From positions 1 to 32,715 of the forward strand of contig JAAPAO010000400.1 in NCBI GenBank assembly GCA_013115145.1: a stretch of 32,715 nucleotides of DNA, written 5' to 3'. Below are positions 1-10,078 of the stretch, piece after piece; within the stretch, counting starts at the first letter, position 1; the number at the start of each line of letters is the position of its first letter. The translations under genes were made by a program, and so were the position numbers. The notes below the pieces were generated by a model. It searched no databases. It worked only from the letters and a program-made list of their open reading frames with translations, and had not been told where the DNA came from. The stretch is from Perkinsus chesapeaki (taxonomy: Eukaryota > Perkinsozoa > Perkinsida > Perkinsidae).

Positions 1-74
1 TGAGGAAGTGGAGGCATAAAAATAATATATAAATGTAATGAGGAAGTGGAGGCATAAAAATAATATATAAATGG
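1..74. repeat. Two tandem copies of a 38-bp AT-rich unit
   Basis: The unit starting TGAGGAAGTGGAGGC occurs at 1 and again at 39, nearly identical over about 35 bp. The array touches the window edge, so more copies may lie upstream. It sits just before the first recognisable splice acceptor at 115 and is probably intronic. Confidence 0.8.
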
Positions 75-115
75 GATGCCAGCATTATTTTTGTTATTCA
101 CCTTCATTTTTTCAG

Positions 116-3100
116 CCTGTTAGTGTGTTTTTTGAGGACGTTCAAGCCCAAAGACAAGCCGAACGCAAACTGCAGTCAAACGTGCCAGGTAAGCAACATT
201 GCATTATATTACAATGCATTATTGTGGCTAGGTCGGGGTAGAGGGACACCGTTGTGGATGATAAAGCAAAAGCAAGAGGAGGATAGGCAGCGAAGAGACT
301 CTATGGAGGCAGGGCGACAAATGAAGGAGATAGAACAGAAGATACTGGTAAGAAGATGGCAGAGACAAGAATCCGGTTATATTAGATAGAGGCCTTTCAA
401 GTGCTCGAATATAGTCTGCGGAATAATTTAGGGATAAATTTGGGATATATTTTTACGTGTCTAATTTACATTAAAACATGTAACGATTCTGCGAGGAAAA
501 TGTATGATAGGTATATTGGAGCATTAATTATTACTATTAAGCATACGTGGATTAGTACCACATTTATCACCAGCATTAGATTATCTGCTAATGGCGATAA
601 TCTAACTAAATGTAGGAAGAAATGTAATCACTCTTATAAAGGGATCTAAATAAATTAGATCATCTAACATTAGATGCTCTGCAATTGGCGTGTTTATAAA
701 TATTAACGAATAGTGGTTATTATCACCCACATTGGTGTGTTCGACACCTCGACGGCAGAGAACCGTGGACGTTCTGCGCGGGCCTCGGGGCCATGAAGTT
801 CGGGTTAAAAATGGCATGAATTCTGCGTGGTCAGGGCGGAAGTGAGAAAAGTGGTGTACGGAAGGATGGGGTGCAAGAAGGGACAGGTGGGAATATTGAG
901 GCGCAGCGGGAACAGCAGAGCCGATGGTTATTGGAACAAGAAGGGTGAGCAGGGTTGTTCTGAAATTTCCGGGAAAATCAGTAGGTCGGAGTGTTCGGAT
1001 ATCTATTAGGCAGGACATGTTTTACCAAGTAGGCTATTGTGAGTATGTTGGCACACAATCCGCTATCCCTTTTTATAAAAGCGGCTAAGTGCAAAGTTTC
1101 ACTATTGCTCGTATAAAACAGGTATCTTTGTTTACAGGTGTCAAGCTCCTGTAATAGCACCTACTCGAAGCCGGAAATTGCAAAAAAATGACGGGAGGTC
1201 CTCAAAATATCTCTTTGTTCTCTCTATCGTTTTATGTTAAGTGCCAGTGGCACTTAATAAGTGGTATATGATAACCTATCTCAGGTGGGTGCCACATGAA
1301 TCCGATCCGAGTGGTGATTGGTATTATCATGCAGTAACGGGGACAATGTTGCAGCGCGGCACACAAAAACTATATCTGTAAGTTGATGAGTAGAATCTGT
1401 TGTGACAAACAGGGTGATTCGGTGTTCAATTCTCTCTTGCATTTTATGTACAGTTCGGTTAACAATAGTGGCGCGAAATGTTGTAATTTTGCCCCCGCTT
1501 CTCAGTGGGGCTCGGTGTGTTCAAGGCCAGGGAGCTTGATGCCGTTACCAACACGGGGTCAGCATATAACTTATATTTGTTCATTTGTTTATATTCATTC
1601 GCTCTGAATATGCAATAATTATTTTATATACGTTTATTAGGCCACAACCGGGCGGCAGTTTTGAAGAGTTGTCTCGGGAAGAATGGTTAAGTATCGCCAT
1701 GGCACGGCATGACCCAGTGCAGGCATTGAGGCTGGCTGCAGACGCTACTATGATGCAGGGGAGTAAGGTGTGATGCGAAGGAAATGTGGTATAATTATTT
1801 TCAGGGCGCGCGAAGATGGAGGACAAGCACGCGTTGTTGAAGGATCTGAAGGATATTGGGAAGAAGCTCGGATATAATCTTGACCATTTGCCGAGTCCGA
1901 CAGGAATGTGAGCTGAGGGAAAACAGAGGAATTATTTAGAAATCTATGGAGGCTTGCGGGTCACAGAAATGCGGAAGAGGAGGGTGGATAATAGCGATTT
2001 CATATTCAATCGAGGGACTCACATGTGAGCGAAACACTAATCATGTGCAAAAGTGTGTTCCACGACGGAACGAGTGAGCTCGACTCGGAATCCGAGTCTC
2101 GGATAGATTATTATTATCATCATCATCATCGCCAGTATTGTTTGTATGGCAGACCCTCGAAGAAGAACACATTTGAGTGAATTTGGATGATAGCACTCCT
2201 GTCTTTTCCATCATAAGAGACAATCACTTCCATTTCTCTTTGAAATTCCTTGACCGCTGACGGAAGCCTGGCGCAGCGTTAAAGTCTCCTGTTTTCGCTG
2301 CGGGCTCTTCCTCCTCCTCCTCTGCCGTGGGTAGTGATGAGGTAAATGATTCAATTTGTAAGGTATATGGTCTACGATGGTCATCAGGGTGTGACATGTG
2401 CAGAATACTGCATTAAGCAGACACATAATAAAGTAAGAGAAATGACATATGCGGGGATCGAACCAACGCCTCGGAAATTTAGATACTTCCGAGGTTAGCA
2501 AAGCATAAGGAGCCGATAACTGAGGAGGTTAGCGTGCTTCGCTCCGCTAGTAGAATGATGCATGAATTGCATTTCTGGGTCAGTTCATGCGTAAGCTTTT
2601 CGAAGATGCCTTCAAAGAGTTAGACGAGGAGTTCCTGGCGAAGTATCGAACCATTCCTGACGGCAGCACTGCAGGTGGTCGATCTCTCGCCGACATTCCC
2701 ATACTGGGGTTATTCTCCTCAGTTATTGCGTTGGTGATCGGTATCGATCTCTACGTTGCCAATATTGGTGACTCTGCATGTTTCTTGGTACGACGCGTAC
2801 CTGTGAAAGGTAAGACTTTTTACGGCCATTTATAATGGTGTGGTTTATCTGCTATTAACGGATCTCCGACTGTCTTTCTGGCTCCCCGGATGCATCTCGC
2901 CAAGCTGCTTTGTTGTTTTGGAAAAAAGCTTTTTCCTGCAAGTACTTTCCGATGAGTAATTATTATGGATAATTATGTGTCAAATGTGTCGTCTCCGAAT
3001 GATAATTACTCATTCGGAGACGAACTATAATTTTTCTTATATATATATTGATACTATACAGTAATGTTTCCGGGAGTTCTGCGGGCGTATTAGTGGAAAT

Positions 3101-5082
3101 AGCGGCGGGAATGGTCCTTGTGAAGAGGACCAGGCTCCTCGTGTCTTCCAGAACCTGGAATTGAGGCAGCCGAGCATCATATCCGTATCGAGCAGTCTGC
3201 TGCTGGTTTGGTGTTGTTTGGTGCTCACTATTTTTTCAGCGTCGACGTCTACAAACGATGACCATCATCACCAACAGCCTGGCTACACTTTAGATGTTGA
3301 GTTGTGTCATACCAACCATAAGCCTGAAGATACAGCAGGTGAGATCTTGCCCGCTTCGCTCCGCCTAAGATTTGTGTTTTTTAATAGAGAAGGAACGTAT
3401 CATTAAGAATGGTGGAGCATTGGTCACGCCTGGAGGGGGAGTGGTAGGGGTTACCAATCTGACCTATTTTGTATCTTTCTGCGTCGTCAGGCTCGCGTGG
3501 CTGCTGCCGATTACGAAGATAAGATGAAAGCCTACAAAAAGGCGACAAACGCAGGACTCGGCGCGATGGAAAAACCACCAGTAGATCTTACAATCGTCAC
3601 GCGCCACAAATTTGCGACTTTCAGATTGCCCTGGCAGTATCTCGAGCTTTCGGCGACCGAGAGTTCAAAACCCCTAATAAGTTGCTCATATCAGAGCCGA
3701 GCGTGAATCACCATACGTTAAGTCCCGAGACGGACATCGCCTTGGTAGGGTAGATGGGTTGGTGGCCTGGACAGCTTCACTGCAGGTTCTTGTCTGTGAT
3801 GGTGTTACAGATGTTATGACACCGGCGATGATTGGTGCAAAGATTCTTCAGTATAATAGGAAACCGAAGGCAGCTTCGGGAGGGCTTATACAGGAAGCGT
3901 AAGGGAGCATGGAATCATATATAGAAGATGCGATACGGGAATAGCGGAACAGTGATGTAGTTCGAGCTGCTCGTTACTACTCGAGCTGATGCACCCTGCT
4001 TGCCGCCGCTTGCATAGACGTAGAATTATAGCTAAGGGATTGACAGACCGAAGGGTTCTGTTAAACACGATAAAATGCTCTCGAGGAAACTGCCACGGCT
4101 ATAGTGAGGAGCACGCTGTGTTGAACGAGTTGAATACTTTCTTTGTGCTGCTTAACGTCCGTCGACACGCTTGAGCCAAAAGCTTCTGCTGCTTGGGTTG
4201 GTGGCTTCGCTTCTGACTGTTGCACTAAGTGAGGTGAACTAGGTGAGTGAGAAGTTGTGGTGTTCTCAGTTATCAACGAGGATCACAAGATAACCTAACA
4301 GCAATAACAGTATTTCTGAATTGGCCTCGACCACCAACTTTTGGAGATCTAGACCTCCTGGCCGAGCAACAGGCAAAGGCGTTGGAAGACCCGAGTTCGC
4401 CGAAGGCGGCAAAACGTCAGCGTAGGTAAGGTATTGACGGTTCAGTGGTTGATTGTTGGTGTTGGTAGGAACTGGACCGGCAAGGGAGGTTAGGAAGATA
4501 CGGTGCAAGCATATATTAATGAAGCATAAAGATGTTAGAAATCCACGGGATAGAGTGAGGAATAAACAAGTTACTCGAAGTAAGGCAAATAGAAGGATTC
4601 TTCATAGTGCGCGAATAAAGATATTCTTTATAGTGCGGGAATGAAGATATTCTTTATAGTGCGCTAATAAAGATTCTTCATAGTGCGCAATCCATGAAGA
4701 AGTTGTTGACTGTCTTGTTTGTTTCATCAGCTAAGACTGAGGCGGAGAACACGATGATGTCGATCCTGGCTGAGCTTCGGAAAGATTCTGCCAAATTCCC
4801 AGAGCTATGTAAAAAGTATTCAGAATGTAAGTCGGCGGGCATCAGGAGGAGTTTATGGGACTGGTCGTGGGCAGGTCTGTCGAGCAGAAAAGCTGGTCAT
4901 CTCTGCGGTGATCTTGATTGGTTTGGTCATGGCAAAATGATGCCAGAATTTGAGGAGGCTGCTTTTGCGCTAGATGTTGGGGAGATGAGTGATCTTGTAA
5001 GTGTTAATCTGTATTATTATCATTGATGCTATTTCAGGTGTATTCTCCTTCGGGTATTCATATAATAGTTAGGATTGCGTGA
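116..5082 (+). CDS. WW-like / PP2C phosphatase / parvulin isomerase fusion protein (5' end outside window)
   Basis: Hand-spliced exons: 116-188, 232-347, 835-944, 1138-1197, 1285-1377, 1641-1762, 1805-1917, an unresolved stretch, 2584-2809, 3240-3338, 3388-3443, 3491-3580, 3625-3744, 3786-3898, 3953-about 3972, about 4270-4421, 4469-4579, 4731-4826, 4875-4996, 5038-5082. Nearly all introns are GT-AG and phases agree at every listed junction except around 1918-2583 and 3973-4280. Domain order is: charged coiled N-terminus, WW-like segment, PP2C (motifs [53 protein letters not shown]), a basic linker ending KAAKRQR, then a Pin1-type rotamase ending [10 protein letters not shown] and TGA at 5080. 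Family knowledge: PP2C dephosphorylates Ser/Thr using two metal ions, and Pin1-type parvulins isomerise phospho-Ser/Thr-Pro bonds. One polypeptide could therefore read and erase the same mark. The parvulin part has no in-frame ATG of its own upstream of its core, which supports fusion. The joins 347/835 and 1378/1640 are the least certain. Confidence 0.55.
1285..1377 (+). other. WW-like domain exon of the fusion gene
   Basis: The exon reads W-x10-W-Y-Y-H-x2-T-G-T ([13 protein letters not shown]), the spacing of a WW domain: first Trp, then the aromatic pair, then His and Thr. The position of the second Trp holds Gln, so it is atypical. It is entered in phase from 1138-1197 (acceptor 1283-1284) and left by a strong GTAAGT donor at 1378, whose phase matches the exon at 1641. 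WW domains bind proline-rich or pSer/pThr-Pro peptides. A WW in front of a parvulin is the Pin1 arrangement, here with a phosphatase between. Confidence 0.4.
1641..4421 (+). other. PP2C (PPM-type) protein phosphatase region
   Basis: From 5' to 3' the conserved motifs are: GRRAKMED across the 42-nt intron 1763-1804; [16 protein letters not shown] and PDGSTA (2590-2675); [13 protein letters not shown] (2750-2790); [20 protein letters not shown] across the 49-nt intron 3339-3387; [15 protein letters not shown] (3631-3678) after a 44-nt intron; [10 protein letters not shown] (3789-3818); DVVRAA (3954-3971); and [15 protein letters not shown] (from about 4280). The usual metal-ligand motif DGHGG was not found. 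The only candidate, 1940-1983, reads AGHRNAEE, with Ala for the key Asp, behind an intron of only 32 nt. Between DVVRAA and GSQDNL about 300 nt remain unexplained. The gene may carry an extra exon there or be damaged. Confidence 0.75.
2989..3023. repeat. Perfect 14-bp hairpin in the 430-nt PP2C intron
   Basis: Positions 2989-3002 are the exact reverse complement of 3010-3023, around a 7-nt loop TAATTAC. It lies inside the intron 2810-3239, the longest well-supported intron within the PP2C part. Confidence 0.85.
4469..5082 (+). other. Parvulin (Pin1-type) peptidyl-prolyl isomerase region
   Basis: Four exons (4469-4579, 4731-4826, 4875-4996, 5038-5082) join in phase. They read [13 protein letters not shown], then [48 protein letters not shown], and [12 protein letters not shown]. 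Against human Pin1, the two structural histidines (59 and 157) and the active-site Cys113 have counterparts in KHILMKH, SGIHII and YSEC. The pSer/pThr-binding SRRP patch is replaced by VRNP with basic neighbours, so phosphate preference is uncertain. Introns are 151, 48 and 41 nt. The length (about 125 residues) is that of a single rotamase domain. Confidence 0.85.
4597..4692 (+). repeat. Intronic minisatellite, about 3.8 copies of a 26-bp unit
   Basis: Units containing ATTCTT(C/T)ATAGTGCGCG and AATAAAGAT follow one another inside intron 4580-4730 of the fusion gene, with small substitutions and a 2-nt deletion in the third unit. They account for why this intron is 151 nt while its neighbours are 41-48 nt. 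Confidence 0.85.
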
Positions 5083-6068
5083 AGGACGATACATCCTCAT
5101 CGTACGATAGTTTCTTGTATTATCTAGTTATTGTGTTGGGGGCAATGTCCCCTGGTTGGTAGAGGAAACTTAAGTTAGGAAATAGCTGACGGCCTAAGAT
5201 ACAAGATGGAAGAGACATACGGAAGACAAGAGACATACAAGAGACAGACATACAAGATACGGAAGAGATATACCAAAACGATGTATTTAAAACGACTTGG
5301 GATAATTATAAAATCAGCGAGTAGCATCCAAGACTGCCCTAATCGATGAGGCATACTACAAGCGTCGCCAGTTCATCTGGTGGGCCCCAGTGAGTGATGG
5401 TTCAGCAACCTGTTCTGTGTTTGTGTGGAGAGAACTTCAAAATAGGCAGATTCAACTCGAACCCGAACCCACAACATGTTTGTGGATAAATATATCATAT
5501 ATTCATCCACAAACATGTGCATATATTATATATGCACTTCAAGTTGGGTTGTTGGAGGATCCAACTTGGATCGGTATGAGAAATAAAGCAAATAGGGTCA
5601 TGAAATAGGAGTACTGAGATGCACACGGAAGATCATTCACGATTTCCATCATTTTACAGACTCCGTAAAATTGTCTGCCATGGTGTGTCTGTATACTAAG
5701 GCTTCCTTGAAGGAAGACCAGCTAGAGCGAGGAGCACTCTATGAGGTATGAAAATTATAAGTATTGGTTGAGGCCAACTTCTCAATGAGAAGCTATTATC
5801 GACAAACTAGAAGCAGTGGTTATCAGTGATAAACTCATCACTAACTTGTTTGACCTCTTAAACAGAACGACTGTTGAAGAGGTCCTTACTGCGGTACGGG
5901 TAGAAAAGAATCTTTCCGGAAGATACACTGTGAAACTAAACTTATGCTTTGAGTAATGAAACCAACTCCTCAGAGAGTATACCAGATATGTGGTCGCCTC
6001 AAACGTCTCCTCCTCTCAACTTTCTCAGTACTGCGATGAAGTAAGACATCTATACCTTCATGGCCGTC
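5083..6068. other. Intergenic region with a dense cluster of perfect hairpins
   Basis: No convincing coding exon was found. Perfect inverted repeats occur at 5474-5487/5505-5518 (14 bp), 5518-5536 (palindrome TGCATATAT-T-ATATATGCA), 5540-5547/5561-5568 (8 bp), 5651-5657/5665-5671 (7 bp), 5702-5708/5710-5716 (7 bp) and 5853-5859/5877-5883 (7 bp, with an inner 5-bp stem 5861-5865/5871-5875). A purine-rich run of ACAAGA-type repeats lies around 5205-5270. Confidence 0.7.
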
Positions 6069-6518
6069 TTAGCCAATCACGGAGAGCTCTATGGCCTTCA
6101 TATCAATAATAAGAAAGTAGCGAGGCATATGACAATAAGGATTATCACTAACTATGAAGAATCCAACATACGCATTCTGGCGCTCCCCGACGAACTGAAA
6201 TAAGTGAGGAGCACATTCCGTATCTTCACATCCATCGAATACATATGAATCCCCGACATACTCATACCTAAAGCCACATTTCTCACAAGAGAAGTCTCGT
6301 CCATCGACCTCGAATGTCAGTTTGGTGCTGACACTATTCTTAGTTGCTTCAACCACGTCAACATTGTAGATAATCCCACGGTCTTCCCCTTCATAGACAC
6401 CAACCTTGATAGAGCAGATAGGGTCACAACCCTCCATATGGAAGACAGTTAGCCAAATGCCGAGAACTACTGAGCAATGCATAAGAAGCGATAGACTTCC
6501 ACTGCTGCAGCAAACCAT
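6069..6518 (-). CDS. Putative secreted cysteine-containing protein, 149 aa
   Basis: A single open frame runs from ATG at 6518 to a stop at 6069. The N-terminus has a hydrophobic stretch (about residues 9-27, LSLLMHCSVVLGIWLTVF) typical of a signal peptide. The remainder alternates short hydrophobic and acidic segments like a beta-rich extracellular domain and has paired cysteines (CEKCGF; a GCEDTECAP segment). I do not recognise a family. It could be a lineage-specific secreted protein, or one exon of a longer gene. There is no close gene on this strand. Confidence 0.5.
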   Translation of the reverse strand: MVCCSSGSLSLLMHCSVVLGIWLTVFHMEGCDPICSIKVGVYEGEDRGIIYNVDVVEATKNSVSTKLTFEVDGRDFSCEKCGFRYEYVGDSYVFDGCEDTECAPHLFQFVGERQNAYVGFFIVSDNPYCHMPRYFLIIDMKAIELSVIG

Positions 6519-7117
6519 GTTGAGTCGGAATGTAGCTGAACGAACACGGGGCGATATCGTGTGGGCTATACCTCCGTAACACGGAGTCCGTGTCGACTCC
6601 GAGATGCTCCCCAGTTCCTAGCCCGATAATCACGCGAAACCAAGCGACAGCAACATGGCGTAAAACAAAATATCTCAGATCACTATTTATATCATCAGCT
6701 ACTTTTTTCTTTATTCCTTGAAGTAGACAACTTTTCTGCGTGCGTGCAACTGTGGAGACAGGCTGTCTCAGACACCTTGTTGAAACCTCTGACTGCGGGG
6801 ACTGGGAGGTAGGGATGCGCCGGCGGTGTACCTGGCAGACGATGATGTGCCTAGGGTACGTGACTGTCAACGCCCCTCAACGAGGAGCTTTTTCGTATGA
6901 TCAGGAGTCGGCTCTTCCATCAATAATACTCAGTCTCTGTCTCTTCATCATGAAGACTTCATGTGTCTGCGTGCTCACGACATAAGTGTTAGGGCCGTAT
7001 GCAGACCCTCGTAGGTAGCTTAAGCCTTAAGGTGCTTTGGATCCCATAACCTATTGATAACTCCCTCTTCCTTTTGAGACCTTGAGGGCTCAGAGTTCAG
7101 TACTGGGCCGGTATGCG

Positions 7118-7592
7118 AATCCTGATCCATGGATCAAGCCGATGATCTGAATCACTCAGTGATCTTCTTGTCTGAGCCAAATCAAACGTGATCCTAAATG
7201 CTTGAGCTAGATCAATGATCCTTGATCTCGATCCGTGATCTTTGACCCTGATCCTTGACTCTTGATCGCGAACCGTGAATTTTGATACCATGATACCTGT
7301 GATCTGGATCTCGTGTGATCCTCGTTCTTGATCCTGATCCGTGATCCTTGAGAAGAAACTTGATCCGTGATCCATAGATCAAGGAGCTGACAAATTCTCA
7401 AGGGCTTTGATCCATTTTGCCTTGGCAGAACATCCTTTGATCCAGATCAACCATCGGATCAAGCTCCTCATACATCTCAAGGATCACTCAGCGGATCAGT
7501 GGCACTTTGCGAAGTTTGCGTGCTGATCCACGTTGATCGTGTAACGGGGCCCTTTTGCACCGTTACACTGTTAGTGATCCGTCATCCTGATC
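7118..7592. repeat. GATC-dense degenerate short tandem repeat
   Basis: About thirty GATC tetramers fall within about 475 bp, mostly as TGATCC or TTGATC spaced 5-15 nt apart. About two would be expected by chance. Open frames across it on the minus strand only translate the repeat (DQ, SRI, RDQ motifs) and are not considered genes. It borders the retrotransposon remnant. Confidence 0.8.
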
Positions 7593-7759
7593 CGACTGGA
7601 AAGTGACCTGCGGCAGTTAGTAACTGCCAGTTACCAACATGATGAAGTTAGCGGGAACCGAACCAGGGTCGGACTAACCATGGACCAGAATACCATCTAT
7701 TTGCCCATAGAGTTCGCTGGAAAAAGGCAACTCTCGATTCTTCTGGCGCAATACTTCTT

Positions 7760-9110
7760 AGTAGTATGTGCCAAATTTGGCGGAAATTGTCCTAGACCGA
7801 AGTTGCTAGCCCACATAGTCTTCGGCGAAGATTTAGCCTAACTTAGGCTGCCTAAACCGCTTAGGCAGTATTAGGCTATTACTATTAGCTGGATGATAGA
7901 AGAGGCTACTAAGTAGACTACAAGTGGCATTTACAATGAGTGAATATATGATGGTTATAAGATGGTTATTTGACACTCTACGTCAGCTAGGATGTACCCT
8001 TACGTCAGGTCTTCAGTTCAAGAAGCATCTAAGCGGAAGACTGGTACTCGCAAAACAAATTGGGAATATGGCGTTACGGCAATGTGGGGCGCTCATGGGG
8101 AAGAATCGAGGCGTCTCTGTCGGAATCTTCACCGAAATATACAATAAAGTACTACTACCAATCATTCTATATGCCCATGAAATATGGGGAGGAACTATTG
8201 CAAATAAAACCATAAGAGAAGAGATAGATCTTTTTGGGGGCTAGCTTCCTTAAAAGAGCTTTAAGGGTTAGAAGGAGTACTCCCCGTCCACTAGTAGTGG
8301 ACCACTACTATATATTGCCTCTGGAGTGATGCCACTATCGCAATTGGTGGCAAAGAGAGTAGTTCTGGCTCACATCCACAAAAGGCCAATGGACATGCAT
8401 ATGAAAGGGAAGGTAGGTACTACCAAATTTCGAGAGCTGCTGGAGGAGTGGGGCTTCCCCACCACTCATCATTACTGTGAGGATAATACACCTGGAAAAG
8501 TTGTCAAACCCGCTGATACCAAATTTCGTCTTTCTCTATTGAGAGATTACCATATTGTTAGAATGGTATCCTCTTTATCTGAACCCTTACGAAGGGCTGT
8601 ACGAAGTTCAAGGCAGAGAGAATACTTGCAGTGCGTTGTGCCGCACAACTTGTGCGGACTAGCAAAAACGGTGCTTTTTTACAACTCTTATCTGGGCACT
8701 CTCCTGAGGAGAGTCTCCTCTGTTAAACGCTTATGAGTATCGGCCCGGCATCAATCATTGATGCACATTCAAGCACATTGATGATCAATGTCGCGGCTCA
8801 TGATATAAACTGTAATCACTGTGGAGTAAAAGATGATAGCTCACACTTACTGCTCGATTGTAAGCGACCGGATCGGTCACGTTTTCGGCCTTCCTTTGTG
8901 GACGAGAGCGGAACTCTCCGAGAGTTACTCTCGGGCAGATAACAATTTGTGTGAAGCGATGTGCAGCGGTCGCTAGCTTTTGTGAGAGAATATTTTTTAG
9001 ACACTTGCGGAATGGAGGTTGAGACTCTCAGCTTGAGAGCATTAAACAGCCTTACTGAGCTCATGGGGATGCCTAATCGAGTGAAGCTGTGTGGCAAGAC
9101 TGAATACTTC
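7760..9110 (+). mobile_element. Decayed non-LTR (LINE) retrotransposon, 3' half of the reverse-transcriptase ORF
   Basis: The open segment 7924-8244 reads like the end of a LINE reverse transcriptase: LRQLGCTLTSGLQFKKHL, then IYNKVLLPIILYAHEIWGG. A continuation at 8308-8380 gives YIASGVMPLSQLVAKR, the usual post-RT block. Near 8805-8880 a CNHCGVKDDSSHLLLDC pattern resembles the C-terminal CCHC-like finger. Upstream, IVFGEDLA near 7822-7845 may be a mutated FADD catalytic box. There are several frame changes and stops, at least one from a palindromic 14-nt insertion (8294-8307). The ends of the element were not found. It is clearly inactive. Confidence 0.75.
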
Positions 9111-9880
9111 GAGTCCTAGAGATGAAGCTTCAAGCTTGTGGTCTCGCGCCTGCGTAAGTGAATTCTGCTAGGAGGAGTAAGATCTCTTGAGACTAGCTAC
9201 ATTCGTTTTTGGTAAACCCTACAGTGAGTCACTGTCACCAAGTTCCAATGGGAAACAGAATGCCCTACTGTCAGCTTTGCGGGGGTTTTTAGCCGAGGTG
9301 GTGGCCTACCATTGATGGGACATCCCGAACTCGTGTATCTGTGAGCCGCAGATTGCGGTAAAAAACTTGGCTGTTCGGTTGTTTAGTTTTAGAGCATGAC
9401 TATACAACGTGAAAAGTTGTACACATGATTCTTTTCAGTGTTTCAAGAAGTGTGTTCCACGCATATACATTGTGCCATGGACTCGAACTTAGCCAATATT
9501 ACAGCACGCGATAGAACAACAACCGAGAATTGTCATTCACGTCGTGGATTTCACGAGTGCCGTGGAGTGAAATAATCAAGTAAAATGGTGATGATTATCC
9601 TCACCATTTTGCTTGGTTATCATCAGATGATAAGAAGCCTAGGAAATAATGGATATGGACCAAATCAGCCTCTTCTCAATGCCTCATCGACGAATAAATA
9701 TCGCTCAGATCAATCATTTGTGCGGATACTAACGAGATCCTCGTTACTATGGCCTTCAGTTCAGCCTCAACTCGAGCCCTCTCTGACCGTTTCAGCGTCC
9801 ATGTACTGTAGTCCCGTAGCTGTCATGCGCGGCGGTTGCGATCGACTTGGGAACCGTTGAAAGTCGAAGCGCTCTCAAGA
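9111..9880. other. No gene seen; one long hairpin
   Basis: No coding exon was recognised. An inverted repeat pairs 9577-9591 with 9601-9615 (14 of 15 bp; loop 9 nt) and extends imperfectly outward. No target-site duplication or gene was seen around it. Confidence 0.5.
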
Positions 9881-9899
9881 TGAGGTTTATTAGGGAAAA

Positions 9900-10078
9900 G
9901 CCAACGTGTTTCTGTTATGATCATTAACAATGGAGCCACAGCACTGTTCATGCTTCTACCAGACAATTATACTATCAAAGGCAAAAGGTGTGTGTGAGTT
10001 TATAGTCCAACGCCGAAAATTGGCTTAGTTAAACTATCCATTCCATGTGCAGCTTCAGAGCGAGAGTTTAATACCTAG
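9900..10078 (+). pseudogene. Broken copy of the 90-aa secreted protein found at 27656-27928
   Basis: The stretch 9988-10029 matches the sense strand of the gene at 27656-27928 closely. Both encode a C-V-x-VYSPTPK block, followed after about 12 residues by (L/P)CA(A/T). In this copy the Gly codon before VYSPTPK is TGA (9995-9997), so the frame is interrupted. The copy ends at TAG 10076-10078. The 5' part is too diverged to align. Confidence 0.6.

Noticed and set aside
602-1018. 138-codon minus-strand open frame
   Set aside because: It lies opposite a plus-strand exon (835-944) that fits phase and coiled composition; the minus frame has no motif and runs into AT-rich DNA.
7097-7401. Two overlapping minus-strand open frames in the GATC-rich block
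   Set aside because: Their DQ/SRI/HGS repetition is only a translation of the DNA repeat.
8699-8736. Palindrome at 8699-8719 as cause of the second LINE frameshift
   Set aside because: Discounting the 14 inserted bases leads into a stop at 8724, so it does not by itself restore the frame to the finger region.
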